A DNA stretch of 64,000 bases from Rhizobium bangladeshense. Its GTDB lineage: Bacteria > Pseudomonadota > Alphaproteobacteria > Rhizobiales > Rhizobiaceae. The notes under the pieces were generated by a model. That model saw only the letters and a program-made list of their open reading frames with translations, had not been told where the DNA came from and did no database searches. The translations under genes were made by a program, and so were the position numbers. Positions within the stretch are counted from its first letter, which is position 1; the number at the start of each line of letters is the position of its first letter. The DNA lies in assembly GCF_001662075.1 (NCBI RefSeq), contig NZ_LYPL01000003.1, positions 124,001 through 188,000 on the forward strand. The letters are read 5' to 3'. Shown piece by piece: positions 42,995 to 51,363 of this stretch.

Positions 42995-44440
42995 CTAACC
43001 CGGCATCACCCGGTATACGCATGCCGTTCCCTCGACGCCCCGCAGCGGGGCGTCGAAGGCGGCCAGCCTGTGGCCGGAAAGCAACTGGGCGACACCAGGT
43101 GCCGAAAACAGCGCTTCGGAAATGCAAATCTCGCCGGCATCGGCCAGCGACTGCACCCGGGCAGCGACATTGACGGTCTGTCCGAAATAATCGAGGTTGT
43201 CGTTCAAGGTCACGGCAATGGACGGGCCGCAATGGGCGCCGATCTTCAGGATGATGCTGGGATCGCCATGTTCGCTGTTGAAACGCTCGATTTCCCCAAG
43301 CATATGCAGCGCCGCCGAAACCGCATCGGCCGGGCGGGAGAAGGCAGCCATCACGGCATCGCCGATCGTCTTGACAATTGCGCCCGAATGCTCCTGCACC
43401 GTGGCGCCGAGCAAGGCGAAATGTTCGCGCACGAGCGCATAGGCGTTGAGATCGCCGAGCCGTTCGTACATCGCGGTCGAACCCTTGAGATCGGTGAAGA
43501 GCAACGTCACCTGGCGGATGCCGAGCCCTTCCCTCTCGTCGACGCGCTCGGAGCGGAACAGGCGCCGGAAGGTCTGGCGTGCCAGCAGCATGCCGCCCGA
43601 CATGTAGGGATCGAAGTCGAGAACCGGCTTGGTCGTCTGCGCCAGGATCTCCGGCGGCCAGTTGATCAGCAGCAGCGAGCCGCGCATGGCCGCCGAGCTC
43701 TCGATTTCAATGATGACAGGGCCGGGCCGCACCGCTGGCAGCGAAGCGGAGAACCGCTGCCCGTCATATCGGACGCGCAGGAGCGTCGGCACCGTCACGG
43801 GCTCGCCTGCCACCGGCAGCGCGAAGCTCGCCTGGGTCTGCACATTTATGCCGGCGAGCGCCCCGGGCCCGAGCTCCGCCCTCACCGTCGTGACCGACCC
43901 CGGCGCCAGAAAGGTCAGGCCGCGCACCATTCCCTTGAGGACATCGAGAAAGCGGGCCTGCTGGCCGGGCAGCCGCGCATCACTGAGAAACCGCGCCTTC
44001 CAGTGAAAATCCTCGACCGAAAGCGAGCCCGGATCGTGAAACGGCAGCCGGCGCAACTTCGGCGACACGGTGAAGGTCACCTCGATAAAATCGTCGAGGT
44101 CGGTTTCGCCGGAGACGTCACAAAGGCCGCAGACATAGTGGGTCTTCAACGTCCGCAGCGCGCCGAAACTGTCGAGCACCATGCCGGATTGGGGACAGAC
44201 GACGTCCCAGCTCATCTCGAACAGGCCGCTGCGTGTCGCATGGAGAAAGAGATCGATGCTTTCGGCCTCGGAGATCGCGTGGTCGCGCGCGAAAGCCAGA
44301 GGGTTGATGCGGTAGAGCGAGAAATCGTCGCCGCTGCGGATCAGGCTTTCGAATTTGGAGATGACGCGGGGGCTCCAGGATCGGGCAAGTTCCATCTCGG
44401 TCATCTTGCTGTCGAGGAGTCGTTCCTGAACATCGCTCAT
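42995..44440 (-). CDS. DUF5939 domain adenylate/guanylate cyclase
   Basis: A 481-aa protein. About 290 N-terminal residues form the DUF5939 region (FARDHAISEAESIDLFLHAT, YVCGLCDVSGETDLDDFIEV). The cyclase homology domain follows: metal-binding Asp in VTLLFTDLKGSTAMYERL, Asp in VKTIGDAVMAAF, and DYFGQTVNVAARVQSLA. CGLC with the upstream VVCPQSG may form a metal site. No membrane segment is visible. The ATG at 44440 is preferred over 44494. This is the second class III cyclase in the window. Confidence 0.9.
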   Translation of the reverse strand: MSDVQERLLDSKMTEMELARSWSPRVISKFESLIRSGDDFSLYRINPLAFARDHAISEAESIDLFLHATRSGLFEMSWDVVCPQSGMVLDSFGALRTLKTHYVCGLCDVSGETDLDDFIEVTFTVSPKLRRLPFHDPGSLSVEDFHWKARFLSDARLPGQQARFLDVLKGMVRGLTFLAPGSVTTVRAELGPGALAGINVQTQASFALPVAGEPVTVPTLLRVRYDGQRFSASLPAVRPGPVIIEIESSAAMRGSLLLINWPPEILAQTTKPVLDFDPYMSGGMLLARQTFRRLFRSERVDEREGLGIRQVTLLFTDLKGSTAMYERLGDLNAYALVREHFALLGATVQEHSGAIVKTIGDAVMAAFSRPADAVSAALHMLGEIERFNSEHGDPSIILKIGAHCGPSIAVTLNDNLDYFGQTVNVAARVQSLADAGEICISEALFSAPGVAQLLSGHRLAAFDAPLRGVEGTACVYRVMPG

Positions 44441-44702
44441 CTCACACCTGCGCCTCGATTGGCCAGGCCATGGGATCCACGGCGGCTCCCGCAATTATAG
44501 CAAAAAAACAGGCCGTGCGTCCGCCTTCTGCAGCCTTGAACCCGGCAAAGGCAAGGTCCGCCCGGCGGCCGCCGGACCGCGCCAAAATAGCTGTAGCTTT
44601 GCTTCGGAATAAGCGTAGACTTGCTACGTCGGCCCACTGGATCATCGGCGAGACCGCTTGAGAGACCATAAATGCTCTCGCCGCTTCATGGGGGGAACCA
44701 CT

Positions 44703-44912
44703 GTGCTCCTTTGCCAAATCCCGCTCGACGATTGCGAGATAGCCACTGTCACCGACGCCGTCCGGCAATGGTGCGAAGAGAGGAAGCTCGACATCGACGG
44801 CATCGAAGGCCGCCGTGCCATCACGCTTGCCGTCGATCTCATCCAGACCAACCCCGGCCACGACCACGACCAGCTTCTTGCCGAACTGTCGAAACGGATG
44901 GCCCCCCAATAG
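44703..44912 (+). CDS. Small conserved hypothetical protein
   Basis: A 69-aa protein if started at GTG 44703, which has GGGGGAA 7 bp upstream. The sequence is LLCQIPLDDCEIATVTDAVR, then QWCEERKLDIDGIEGRRAIT and LAVDLIQTNPGHDHDQLL. Helical, no known motif. An alternative ATG at 44688 and TTG at 44658 keep the frame. Such small proteins accompany many rhizobial loci and are uncharacterised. Confidence 0.55.
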   Translation: MLLCQIPLDDCEIATVTDAVRQWCEERKLDIDGIEGRRAITLAVDLIQTNPGHDHDQLLAELSKRMAPQ

Positions 44913-45063
44913 CGGCGGCCATCGACGCGAGACACGCCGCCGCAGGAAGCGACAGGTGAACTGTTCAAGCCGCACCGATAACGCGCTGATGTGGAAACAT
45001 GCCGTGGCCTCTCTGGAAAACGGCCGCTTCCTTCGCTGAACCCCTGCCGTCCCCGGCTCTGCC

Positions 45064-45690
45064 TCATCCGAGCCTTTCCAGATAGGCGCAGAACATATCC
45101 GCCATCGCGTCGGCATAGGCCTCGATCTCCGCCGAGCTGCGTGGAACCTCCGAAAACCGCTTCCCCACCGTGGCAAGCGTCGTGCCGACCAGGTCGCCGG
45201 CCAGCGCCCGGGTCGCCTCCGGCGCCGATGGCAGCGCCTCGCACATGAACAATTCGATGATGCGGTCGCCCGATGCCCTTGCCGCCTGCGCCTCCGGCGC
45301 ATCGCGATAGAGCGGGGCCGCGTCATGCAGCGCCACCCGCATTGCCGCCTCCTCGCACTCGGAGCGGAGAAAGGCGTGGACAAGGCGGCGCAGCCGGTCG
45401 AGCGGCGGCCTTTGCCCATCCTCCAGGATCGTCGCGAGCAGGTCGGTCGTCTCGCGCCACTCGTCGCTCTGCAGCCGGAAGAGGATCGCCGCCTTGTTGG
45501 GAAAATACTGATAGAGCGAACCGATGCTTACGCCTGCCCTTTCGGCCACTCGCGCCGTGGTGAAACGCTGGGCGCCTTCCCGGGCCAAAACCTGAGCAGC
45601 GGCATCGAGGATCGCCGCCACGAGCTCGTTAGAGCGAACCTGCTTCGGCTGCTTTCGTGAGGAAATCCGGGCACTTGGCCGGTCGGTCAT
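45064..45690 (-). CDS. TetR-family transcriptional repressor
   Basis: A 208-aa protein. The N-terminal helix-turn-helix runs AAQVLAREGAQRFTTARVAE then RAGVSIGSLYQYFPNKAAIL, the TetR signature. The C-terminal ligand and dimer domain is variable. It is divergent from the O-methyltransferase gene at 45787 with a 13-bp palindrome between them (45723-45735), a likely operator for both. The frame is open nine codons further to 45717; which ATG is used is uncertain. Confidence 0.9.
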   Translation of the reverse strand: MTDRPSARISSRKQPKQVRSNELVAAILDAAAQVLAREGAQRFTTARVAERAGVSIGSLYQYFPNKAAILFRLQSDEWRETTDLLATILEDGQRPPLDRLRRLVHAFLRSECEEAAMRVALHDAAPLYRDAPEAQAARASGDRIIELFMCEALPSAPEATRALAGDLVGTTLATVGKRFSEVPRSSAEIEAYADAMADMFCAYLERLG

Positions 45691-45722
45691 GGCGGCGTCC
45701 TGCAATGCGATTAGCAAATGCG

Positions 45723-45735
45723 ACGAATTATTCGT
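45723..45735. promoter_or_regulatory. Putative TetR operator
   Basis: ACGAAT-T-ATTCGT is a perfect 13-bp palindrome between the divergent TetR and O-methyltransferase genes, 33 bp from the former and 52 bp from the latter start. Confidence 0.55.
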
Positions 45736-45786
45736 ATTTATTCACCCGAGGCAACATCCTCCCAAATCCAAACCGGAGATTCACCC

Positions 45787-46440
45787 ATGACCACACTGAC
45801 GACCGCGCCGCTGGCGCCCCTGCTCGATGCCCTGTTTGCGGAAGCCGCCGCGGCGACGAGCCCTGCAATGTCGGGGCTTACAGGCGAAGAACGCATGCGC
45901 CTCATTGAGAGCAAGACCGAATATCTTAATCTCTACGGCCGCTTGAAGGACCTCTGGCTTCCCGTCTCGCGCGAAACCGGCGCCCTGCTCTATATGCTGG
46001 CCCGCAGCAGCCGCGCCTGCACCATCGTCGAGTTCGGCACCTCCTTCGGCATCTCGACCCTTCATCTCGCCGCAGCCCTGCGTGACAATGGCGGCGGCCG
46101 GCTGATCACCAGCGAGTTCGAGCCCTCGAAGCTCACGCGGGCGCGCGAAAACCTGACGGCCGGCGGCCTGATCGACCTCGTCGACATAAGGGAGGGCGAC
46201 GCCCTGCAAACGCTGAGCGTCGACATGCCCGAAACGATCGACCTCGTCTTCCTCGACGGCGCCAAAGCGCTCTACCGCGATATCCTGGAACTGGTGGAAG
46301 ATCGCCTGAGACCGGGCGCCCTCATCATCGCCGACGACGCCGATGTCAGCCCGGACTATCTCGCCCGCGTGCGCACCCAGGCCGCCGGCTACCTCTCGAC
46401 GCCGTTCGCCGACGATATCGAACTGTCGATGCGGGTTTGA
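45787..46440 (+). CDS. O-methyltransferase family protein (class I SAM)
   Basis: A 217-aa protein. Motif I is TIVEFGTSFGISTLHLAAAL, then GRLITSEFEPSKLTRARENL, LVFLDGAKALYRDILELVED and LRPGALIIADDADV, the pattern of Methyltransf_3/24 O-methyltransferases. The metal and substrate are unknown. GGAG 9 bp upstream. Divergent from and probably controlled by the TetR gene, which suggests an inducible detoxification or secondary-metabolite step. Confidence 0.85.
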   Translation: MTTLTTAPLAPLLDALFAEAAAATSPAMSGLTGEERMRLIESKTEYLNLYGRLKDLWLPVSRETGALLYMLARSSRACTIVEFGTSFGISTLHLAAALRDNGGGRLITSEFEPSKLTRARENLTAGGLIDLVDIREGDALQTLSVDMPETIDLVFLDGAKALYRDILELVEDRLRPGALIIADDADVSPDYLARVRTQAAGYLSTPFADDIELSMRV

Positions 46441-46589
46441 TATCAGCAATTGGAGCCGCGTGCTTCCAATACGAAATCTGCCCTTCGCTTGCGCTCAAGC
46501 ACCAGCGAGGGCAAACACGCAACAGTCCACCGCCCTCACCCCACTTCCTCGCCTAAGGCAATACAACCTCCCTTCCGCAAGGCCGCCCG

Positions 46590-47399
46590 GTGCTCCGCTT
46601 CATCCCCCCACGCCCTCGCAGCTCTTATACTGACGCTGCTCACCCAGATTGGCGCACCTATCTCTTCGCCCTTGCCGTCGTGCGCATATGCGGCCTTAGG
46701 CGACTTCCCGCCAAGCTTGCGCTCTTCCTTTTGTGCTACGCCCGCGCGACCGTCGCCACACAGTTTGCGGCACCGGCATTCGGCCGCGTTCCACTCTCCT
46801 GCCTGTCAAGCGTCGAAGACAGGCTCATGGTCAGCTCGCCGATCTACTGCGCGCCGAACCGCCACTACGTCACGCCCAAGCTTCGCGATCTCGCAGAGTC
46901 GCTCGCCGCCCATATGGACGCGCAATTCCCCGGCACCGTCACCTTCGCGCTGGATGCGAATTTCCCCTTCGTCAACGGTTTCCCGCTACTGCCGCATCTC
47001 TCGCATGCTGACGGCAAGAAGCTTGATTTCGCTTATTATTACAAGGATGCCGGCGGTGCCTTCCTGAATGGCGCCACCCGCTCGCCGACCGGTTATTTCG
47101 CTTTCGAGGAGCCCGGCCCGGGCGATGAACTGCCCTGTGCGGACCGCCATGACTGGCTTACCACCCGCTGGGATTTCGACGCGCTCCAGCCTTGGTTTCC
47201 GGCCTATCAGATCGAGGAACAGCGCACCTCGGCCGCCATTGCCTGGCTGACGACGGAAGGGGTTACGCGCTTCGGCTTGCAGAAGATGTTTATCGAACCG
47301 CATCTGAAAACCGCCCTCGGCATCACCGATGCCCATGTCCGCTTCCAGGGCTGCCGCGCCGCCCGCCACGACGACCACATCCATATCCAGATCAAGTGA
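46590..47399 (+). CDS. Membrane-anchored protein with LAS-type peptidase residues
   Basis: A 269-aa frame with GTG start. Residues 24-58 hold one or two hydrophobic segments. The rest looks exported: LSCLSSVEDRLMVSSPIYCA, then DANFPFVNGFPLLPHLSHAD. His139 and Asp146 in LSHADGKKLDFAYY have the H-x6-D spacing of LAS/MepA/VanX zinc peptidases, and the C-terminal ARHDDHIHIQIK supplies the H-x-H motif (His263, His265). A murein or peptide hydrolase is plausible; the family itself is not recognised. No obvious ribosome site, so the exact start is uncertain. Confidence 0.6.
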   Translation: MLRFIPPRPRSSYTDAAHPDWRTYLFALAVVRICGLRRLPAKLALFLLCYARATVATQFAAPAFGRVPLSCLSSVEDRLMVSSPIYCAPNRHYVTPKLRDLAESLAAHMDAQFPGTVTFALDANFPFVNGFPLLPHLSHADGKKLDFAYYYKDAGGAFLNGATRSPTGYFAFEEPGPGDELPCADRHDWLTTRWDFDALQPWFPAYQIEEQRTSAAIAWLTTEGVTRFGLQKMFIEPHLKTALGITDAHVRFQGCRAARHDDHIHIQIK

Positions 47400-47505
47400 G
47401 CGCAGTCGAACCGCCAGCTCGCCTTCCGCTTGCGCGAAACGGGAAATCCGTTAGATCTGTCCAAGCACGAAAGCCTCCGCAGAGAGCTGTGATTCGAGGT
47501 GGATT

Positions 47506-47994
47506 ATGGGACATCATATGGTCGGAGTCGTCGGTTCGCCCGCCGCCGTGGCGACAATCGTCCAGGCGGCAGATTGCCCGGAACCCACGGCACTGCCGTT
47601 CGGCCTTGAGATCGCTCCCTTGGGCGATCGACAGATCGATCGACTGACGAAACTTCAGCCCGGCGCCCACCGCGACGGCTTCAGAAGCCTCTCGGCCGCG
47701 CTCGAGCAGGCTCTGGCGGCCGCCTCTGGACATGGCCGGCTGGCCTATATCGAGACGGAATATTTCGGCGGAACCGGTTCCCAGGCAGCAGCAGCATTTG
47801 CGGACGGAGACATGATATTCAGCGCTGCAAAACCGGATAGGCAGGACCCGATCGGCCCCGACGACCCGATCAACGCAGCCTTGCGACGTCTCGACGTCGA
47901 GGCCGCCGGCCATGCCGACGAGTTCGAGGTCTTGGGGCTTCGGCGCTTCCGCAGCCTTGAAGACCTCGGCCTTGACGAAGACGAGGATGATTAG
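47506..47994 (+). CDS. Conserved hypothetical protein, 162 aa
   Basis: It starts MGHHMVGVVGSPAAVATIVQ. The central part GRLAYIETEYFGGTGSQAAA then AFADGDMIFSA and NAALRRLDVEAAGHADEFEV is regular and protein-like, ending with an acidic DLGLDEDEDD. It is cytosolic and has no catalytic motif. It may belong to a family of small polymorphic-toxin-immunity-like proteins, but no toxin gene is nearby, so I assign no function. GAGGTGGATT precedes the ATG. Confidence 0.6.
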   Translation: MGHHMVGVVGSPAAVATIVQAADCPEPTALPFGLEIAPLGDRQIDRLTKLQPGAHRDGFRSLSAALEQALAAASGHGRLAYIETEYFGGTGSQAAAAFADGDMIFSAAKPDRQDPIGPDDPINAALRRLDVEAAGHADEFEVLGLRRFRSLEDLGLDEDEDD

Positions 47995-48156
47995 AGTCCG
48001 GCAAGATCTGTCCCTGGCTGCCGGATCGAACGCCGGGCCAAGTGATCCGCCTGCCATTTTGATCGGGCGCCGCAACCATCCGTGGCAGCGCCTCTTTCCG
48101 GCTGCCGCCCGATTGGCTATTTTCGCCATCCATGTCCCTAAACGAGAGGTTCGCTT

Positions 48157-49155
48157 GTGAGCGTCGGCCTGATTGCCCTGCTTGATGATGTTGCCGCGCT
48201 TGCAAAGGCGGCCGCTGCTTCCCTGGACGACGTGGTTGCTCACGCGAGCAGAGCCGGCGCCAAGGCCGCCGGCGTCGTGATCGACGACGCAGCCGTCACG
48301 CCGCGTTATGTGACCGGCCTGTCGGCGGCGCGCGAACTGCCGATCATTGCGAAGATCGCCGCCGGTTCCCTCAAGAACAAACTTCTGTTCCTCCTGCCGG
48401 CAGCACTCGTCCTCAGCCTTCTCCTGCCGCAGGCGGTGACGCCGCTGCTGATGCTCGGCGGGCTCTACCTCTGCTACGAGGGCGCCGAAAAGGTCTACGA
48501 GCTCGTCGTGCCGCATGCCGCCCATGCCCACGAGGCGGGACTCGAGACGATCAGCGTCGATGCCAAAACCTTCGAGGACGAAAAGGTCGCGAGCGCCGTC
48601 AGGACCGATTTCATTCTGTCGGCCGAGATCATGGCGATCACGCTCGGCTCCCTGTCCGAGTCGGGGCTGGCGATGCAGGCGCTGGTTCTCGCCGTGGTCG
48701 GAACCGTGATCACGGGTACCGTCTACGGCGTCGTCGCTCTGATCGTGAAGGCGGATGATTTCGGCCTCTGGCTTGCCCAGCGCTCCTCCCCTTCTCAAGC
48801 CGGCGCGCTCCTGCGCATGCTCGGGCGCGTTCTGGTGAAGGGCATGCCTTATCTTCTCAAGGTGCTCGGCCTGATCGGGACGGCGGCGATGATCTGGGTC
48901 GGCGGCGGCATTATCGTGCACGGCGCCGAAACCTTCGGCTTCGCTTGGCTGAGCCATCTCCTCCACGATGCCGGGGAAGGCGTCGCCCATGCAGTGCCGG
49001 CTGGCGGCGCCGTGTTTTCCTGGCTGGTTCAAGCGGCCGGTGCGGGTCTCGTTGGCATCCTCATCGGACTGGCGACAATCCCGGCCGTCGGCTACATTGT
49101 TGCGCCCACGTGGCAATGGTGCGCGGCCCGGCTGCGCCGGATGAAGACCGTCTGA
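48157..49155 (+). CDS. DUF808 family inner-membrane protein (YedI-like)
   Basis: A 332-aa protein with GTG start MSVGLIALLDDVAALAKAAA. The family pattern is clear: KAAGVVIDDAAVTPRYVTGL, then ARELPIIAKIAAGSLKNKLL, LGGLYLCYEGAEKVYELVVP, and DFILSAEIMAITLGSLSESG. About seven hydrophobic segments follow, ending in PAVGYIVAPTWQW-like helices. Function is unknown. CGAGAGG is upstream. A GC-rich hairpin at 49236 may be its terminator. Confidence 0.9.
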   Translation: MSVGLIALLDDVAALAKAAAASLDDVVAHASRAGAKAAGVVIDDAAVTPRYVTGLSAARELPIIAKIAAGSLKNKLLFLLPAALVLSLLLPQAVTPLLMLGGLYLCYEGAEKVYELVVPHAAHAHEAGLETISVDAKTFEDEKVASAVRTDFILSAEIMAITLGSLSESGLAMQALVLAVVGTVITGTVYGVVALIVKADDFGLWLAQRSSPSQAGALLRMLGRVLVKGMPYLLKVLGLIGTAAMIWVGGGIIVHGAETFGFAWLSHLLHDAGEGVAHAVPAGGAVFSWLVQAAGAGLVGILIGLATIPAVGYIVAPTWQWCAARLRRMKTV

Positions 49156-49235
49156 GCGAGCGGCAGCAGGTTTTGAATACCGCGCCAAGGGTGGCGGAGC
49201 AGGCGCCATGATGACTCCAAATCCTTCACCTGCCG

Positions 49236-49272
49236 GTCGGGCGAGCAACGCAGGCGCGTTGCGGCCCGACCA
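49236..49272. terminator. Imperfect GC-rich hairpin after DUF808
   Basis: GGTCGGGCGAGCAACGC (49236-49252) is a near-perfect inverted match to GCGTTGCGGCCCGACC (49257-49272). It lies 80 bp after the stop and directly before the NmrA-like remnant. There is no T run, so it may instead be a palindromic repeat or a recombination scar. Confidence 0.45.
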
Positions 49273-49299
49273 TCACCGGCATCCCTTTCATCGTAAGCA

Positions 49300-49550
49300 C
49301 GCTGCGCGCAGGTCGCCGCCATCCTCTTCGAAGCGATCGGCAAGCCTGTCGCCTATAACGCCGTCTCCGACAAGGCCTTCATCGCCATGCTGATCGGCAC
49401 TTGCGTACCGGCCGATTACGCAAGCTTTCTCGCCTCGGTCTTCCATCCCGTCCGCCAGAACTGGACCGGCGATGTCGAGACTCTGACCGGCAAGGCTCCG
49501 CGTTCACTGCCGCTTATGCGGCCGATCACGCCGCAGCGTTGAAGGCGTAG
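49300..49550 (+). pseudogene. C-terminal remnant of an NmrA-like NAD(P)-binding protein
   Basis: Plus-strand translation gives AAILFEAIGKPVAYNAVSDK, AFIAMLIGTCVPADYASFLA then SVFHPVRQNWTGDVETLTGK and APRS. A frameshift near 49510 then moves the family tail AYAADHAAALKA to the next frame, ending at TAG 49548-49550. No N-terminal Rossmann part is present upstream. Together these mark a truncated, frameshifted gene. It is a different subfamily from the remnant at 14612-15030. Confidence 0.65.
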
Positions 49551-50437
49551 TCAGAACGACGAATGCAGATGGCGGATCGCCGCCGTCTGCCCGCGACACC
49601 AGGATAATCGATCGGCCACGCCCCGGCTTGCACGCCTTGCTGCGGGTCTCGAGCAGCAACGGCGCTCCTCTGACACGGCGCCGCGCGTAAGCCGCGCCTA
49701 TCGCAGCGGCAACTCGTAACTCCGCTTCAGCGTTTCCATCGGCACGTCGGTCTTGGCCGTCCGTAACGGAAGATACCGCGACTGAGCTCGAAGCGGCAAC
49801 CCTGATTGACCGCTCCCGCCGCCGATCAACCCGATCATCGTCGCGGAGTTTCAAACGATTTTAAAAACCAAGCGTCCAGAGTTAATCGATTTTAATTTTA
49901 TTATTAAAATTTTCTTGTTGCGACGCAAAAGAATCTCAGCATTAGCTTTTTTGCCGATGCTCAGTTTGTCATTTGGAGAACTCGCATGACTGTGACATTT
50001 CCGCTGACCGAGAAGCGCGACGCAGAAGCGTTGCTCAAGCATTTGACGCTGCACAAGCTCACCTATCCCGGAAACTGCGTCGTGTCGCTCAAGGCGCACG
50101 TCGCCCAGGTTTCATCCTCGCACACGACAGCCCTCGGCACGGCCCGTACCGCCTGGTAGGAACTGCCCCTGACGATCCACTCTCGCCTGCTTGCCAGGGT
50201 GATGTAGCCCCGGCGCCACCCGGCACGGATAGCGCCGAGAACCGCATCGAGGCATTCGACTTGGTCGAATCCATTGCACCGGTAGCTGCGTAGACATTCA
50301 CACACGATCCAGCAGAAATCATCGGCTGCCAGTTACAGAAGGCGATCATTGCGGGTATCTACGGAGTTCCCACTCCCCGCAGTGCCGCCAGAGCGGAAAC
50401 CGGATTCCGGCTCGGCGGTGCCAAATCGGAACCCCAA
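49551..50437. other. Decayed spacer with an AT-rich island
   Basis: No solid gene is present in these 887 bp. Bases 49850-49970 are strongly AT-rich for this genome and look like a promoter or foreign DNA (for example ATTTTAATTTTATTATTAAA). Frames on both strands from 49551 to 49850 are arginine-rich and without family similarity. A weak small ORF at 49986-50159 is listed separately. Confidence 0.4.
49986..50159 (+). CDS. Doubtful small ORF, 57 aa
   Basis: It reads MTVTFPLTEKRDAEALLKHL then TLHKLTYPGNCVVSLKAHVA and stops after TARTAW. GGAGAA 8 bp before the ATG and an AT-rich region upstream look like real expression signals, but the protein has no family and may be the surviving 5' end of a broken gene. 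Confidence 0.3.
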   Translation: MTVTFPLTEKRDAEALLKHLTLHKLTYPGNCVVSLKAHVAQVSSSHTTALGTARTAW

Positions 50438-51211
50438 ATGACCTATCTAAAATACGGCATGCTCTCTCTGACATTAGTGCTGGCAGCCTTATTGCCCCTG
50501 CACCACGCGCAGGCCGAACAATGCGAAAAGGTCACCTTCGATGAGGCGAAATACGTCGTCTGCACTTTGGAAGTGGGAAAAGTCGATCTGCGTCTGTTCT
50601 GGAAGGGCGCCGACGGAAAGCCATACCGCGCCTTTTCAAACCTTGCCGAAGCCGCTCGGGCCGAAGGGCGAAGGCTGACTTTCGCCGTCAATGCCGGCAT
50701 GTATCGAGCCGACTTTTCGCCGATGGGACTGTATGTCGAGAACGGCAGGGAACTGAGACCCGCCAATATGGCGGCTGCCGAACGCGCCGCCGGCCAGGTG
50801 CCGAATTTCTACAAGAAGCCGAATGGCGTGTTCTTTCTGGGCGAAGCCGGCGCCGGCATCCTACCGACCGATGCGTTCCTCAAACTCGCCCCTAAGGCAC
50901 GCTTCGCCACCCAGTCCGGCCCGATGCTCGTCATCGCCAACAGGCTCAATCCAATCTTCATTATCGGTTCGACGGACCGGACCCGCCGAAGCGGCGTCGG
51001 TGTCTGCGAGAAGGGGACCGTTCGCTTCGCGATCAGCGAAGACGGTGTGAATTTCCACGATTTCGCGCGGCTCTTCCGCGATCGTCTGCACTGTCCGGAC
51101 GCCTTGTTTCTCGATGGTGGACGCGGCGTCGGACTTTACAATCCGGAGATGGGACGCAACGACTGGTCCTGGCACGGCGGCTATGGCCCGATATTCGGGC
51201 TGCTGGAATAA
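50438..51211 (+). CDS. Exported DUF2233 / phosphodiester glycosidase family protein
   Basis: A 257-aa protein with signal peptide LSLTLVLAALLPLHHAQA. The NAGPA-like domain follows: RLTFAVNAGMYRADFSPMGL, then GVFFLGEAGAGILPTDAFLK, FATQSGPMLVIANRLNPIFI and ALFLDGGRGVGLYNPEMGRN. Relatives hydrolyse phosphodiester sugar linkages; some act on teichoic acid or GlcNAc-1-P caps. The substrate here is unknown, and the periplasm is the likely site. It stands alone before the ABC exporter on the opposite strand. Confidence 0.85.
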   Translation: MTYLKYGMLSLTLVLAALLPLHHAQAEQCEKVTFDEAKYVVCTLEVGKVDLRLFWKGADGKPYRAFSNLAEAARAEGRRLTFAVNAGMYRADFSPMGLYVENGRELRPANMAAAERAAGQVPNFYKKPNGVFFLGEAGAGILPTDAFLKLAPKARFATQSGPMLVIANRLNPIFIIGSTDRTRRSGVGVCEKGTVRFAISEDGVNFHDFARLFRDRLHCPDALFLDGGRGVGLYNPEMGRNDWSWHGGYGPIFGLLE

Positions 51212-51363
51212 CGCGCGGGAAACTGCATCGAGACCCGCAATCCTCAGCCGGCCTTTGCGTTCGGCCGAACATCGATATCGACCGTGACGGGGAAAACGGA
51301 TGCCCGACTGACAGGCGATTTTTCATCCCGTCGTGGGCAGATCGCCGGCGAGGTCGGCAAGGA

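Noticed and set aside
42230..44500. A 756-codon plus-strand frame
   Set aside because: It joins the 5' part of the DHFR-like gene to the antisense of the cyclase gene. The family signal stops at the frameshift near 42820, and the rest is an antisense shadow.
47392..49248. A 618-codon minus-strand frame
   Set aside because: Antisense to the supported plus-strand genes at 47506 and 48157; composition is His/Gly/Arg-rich shadow without any domain.
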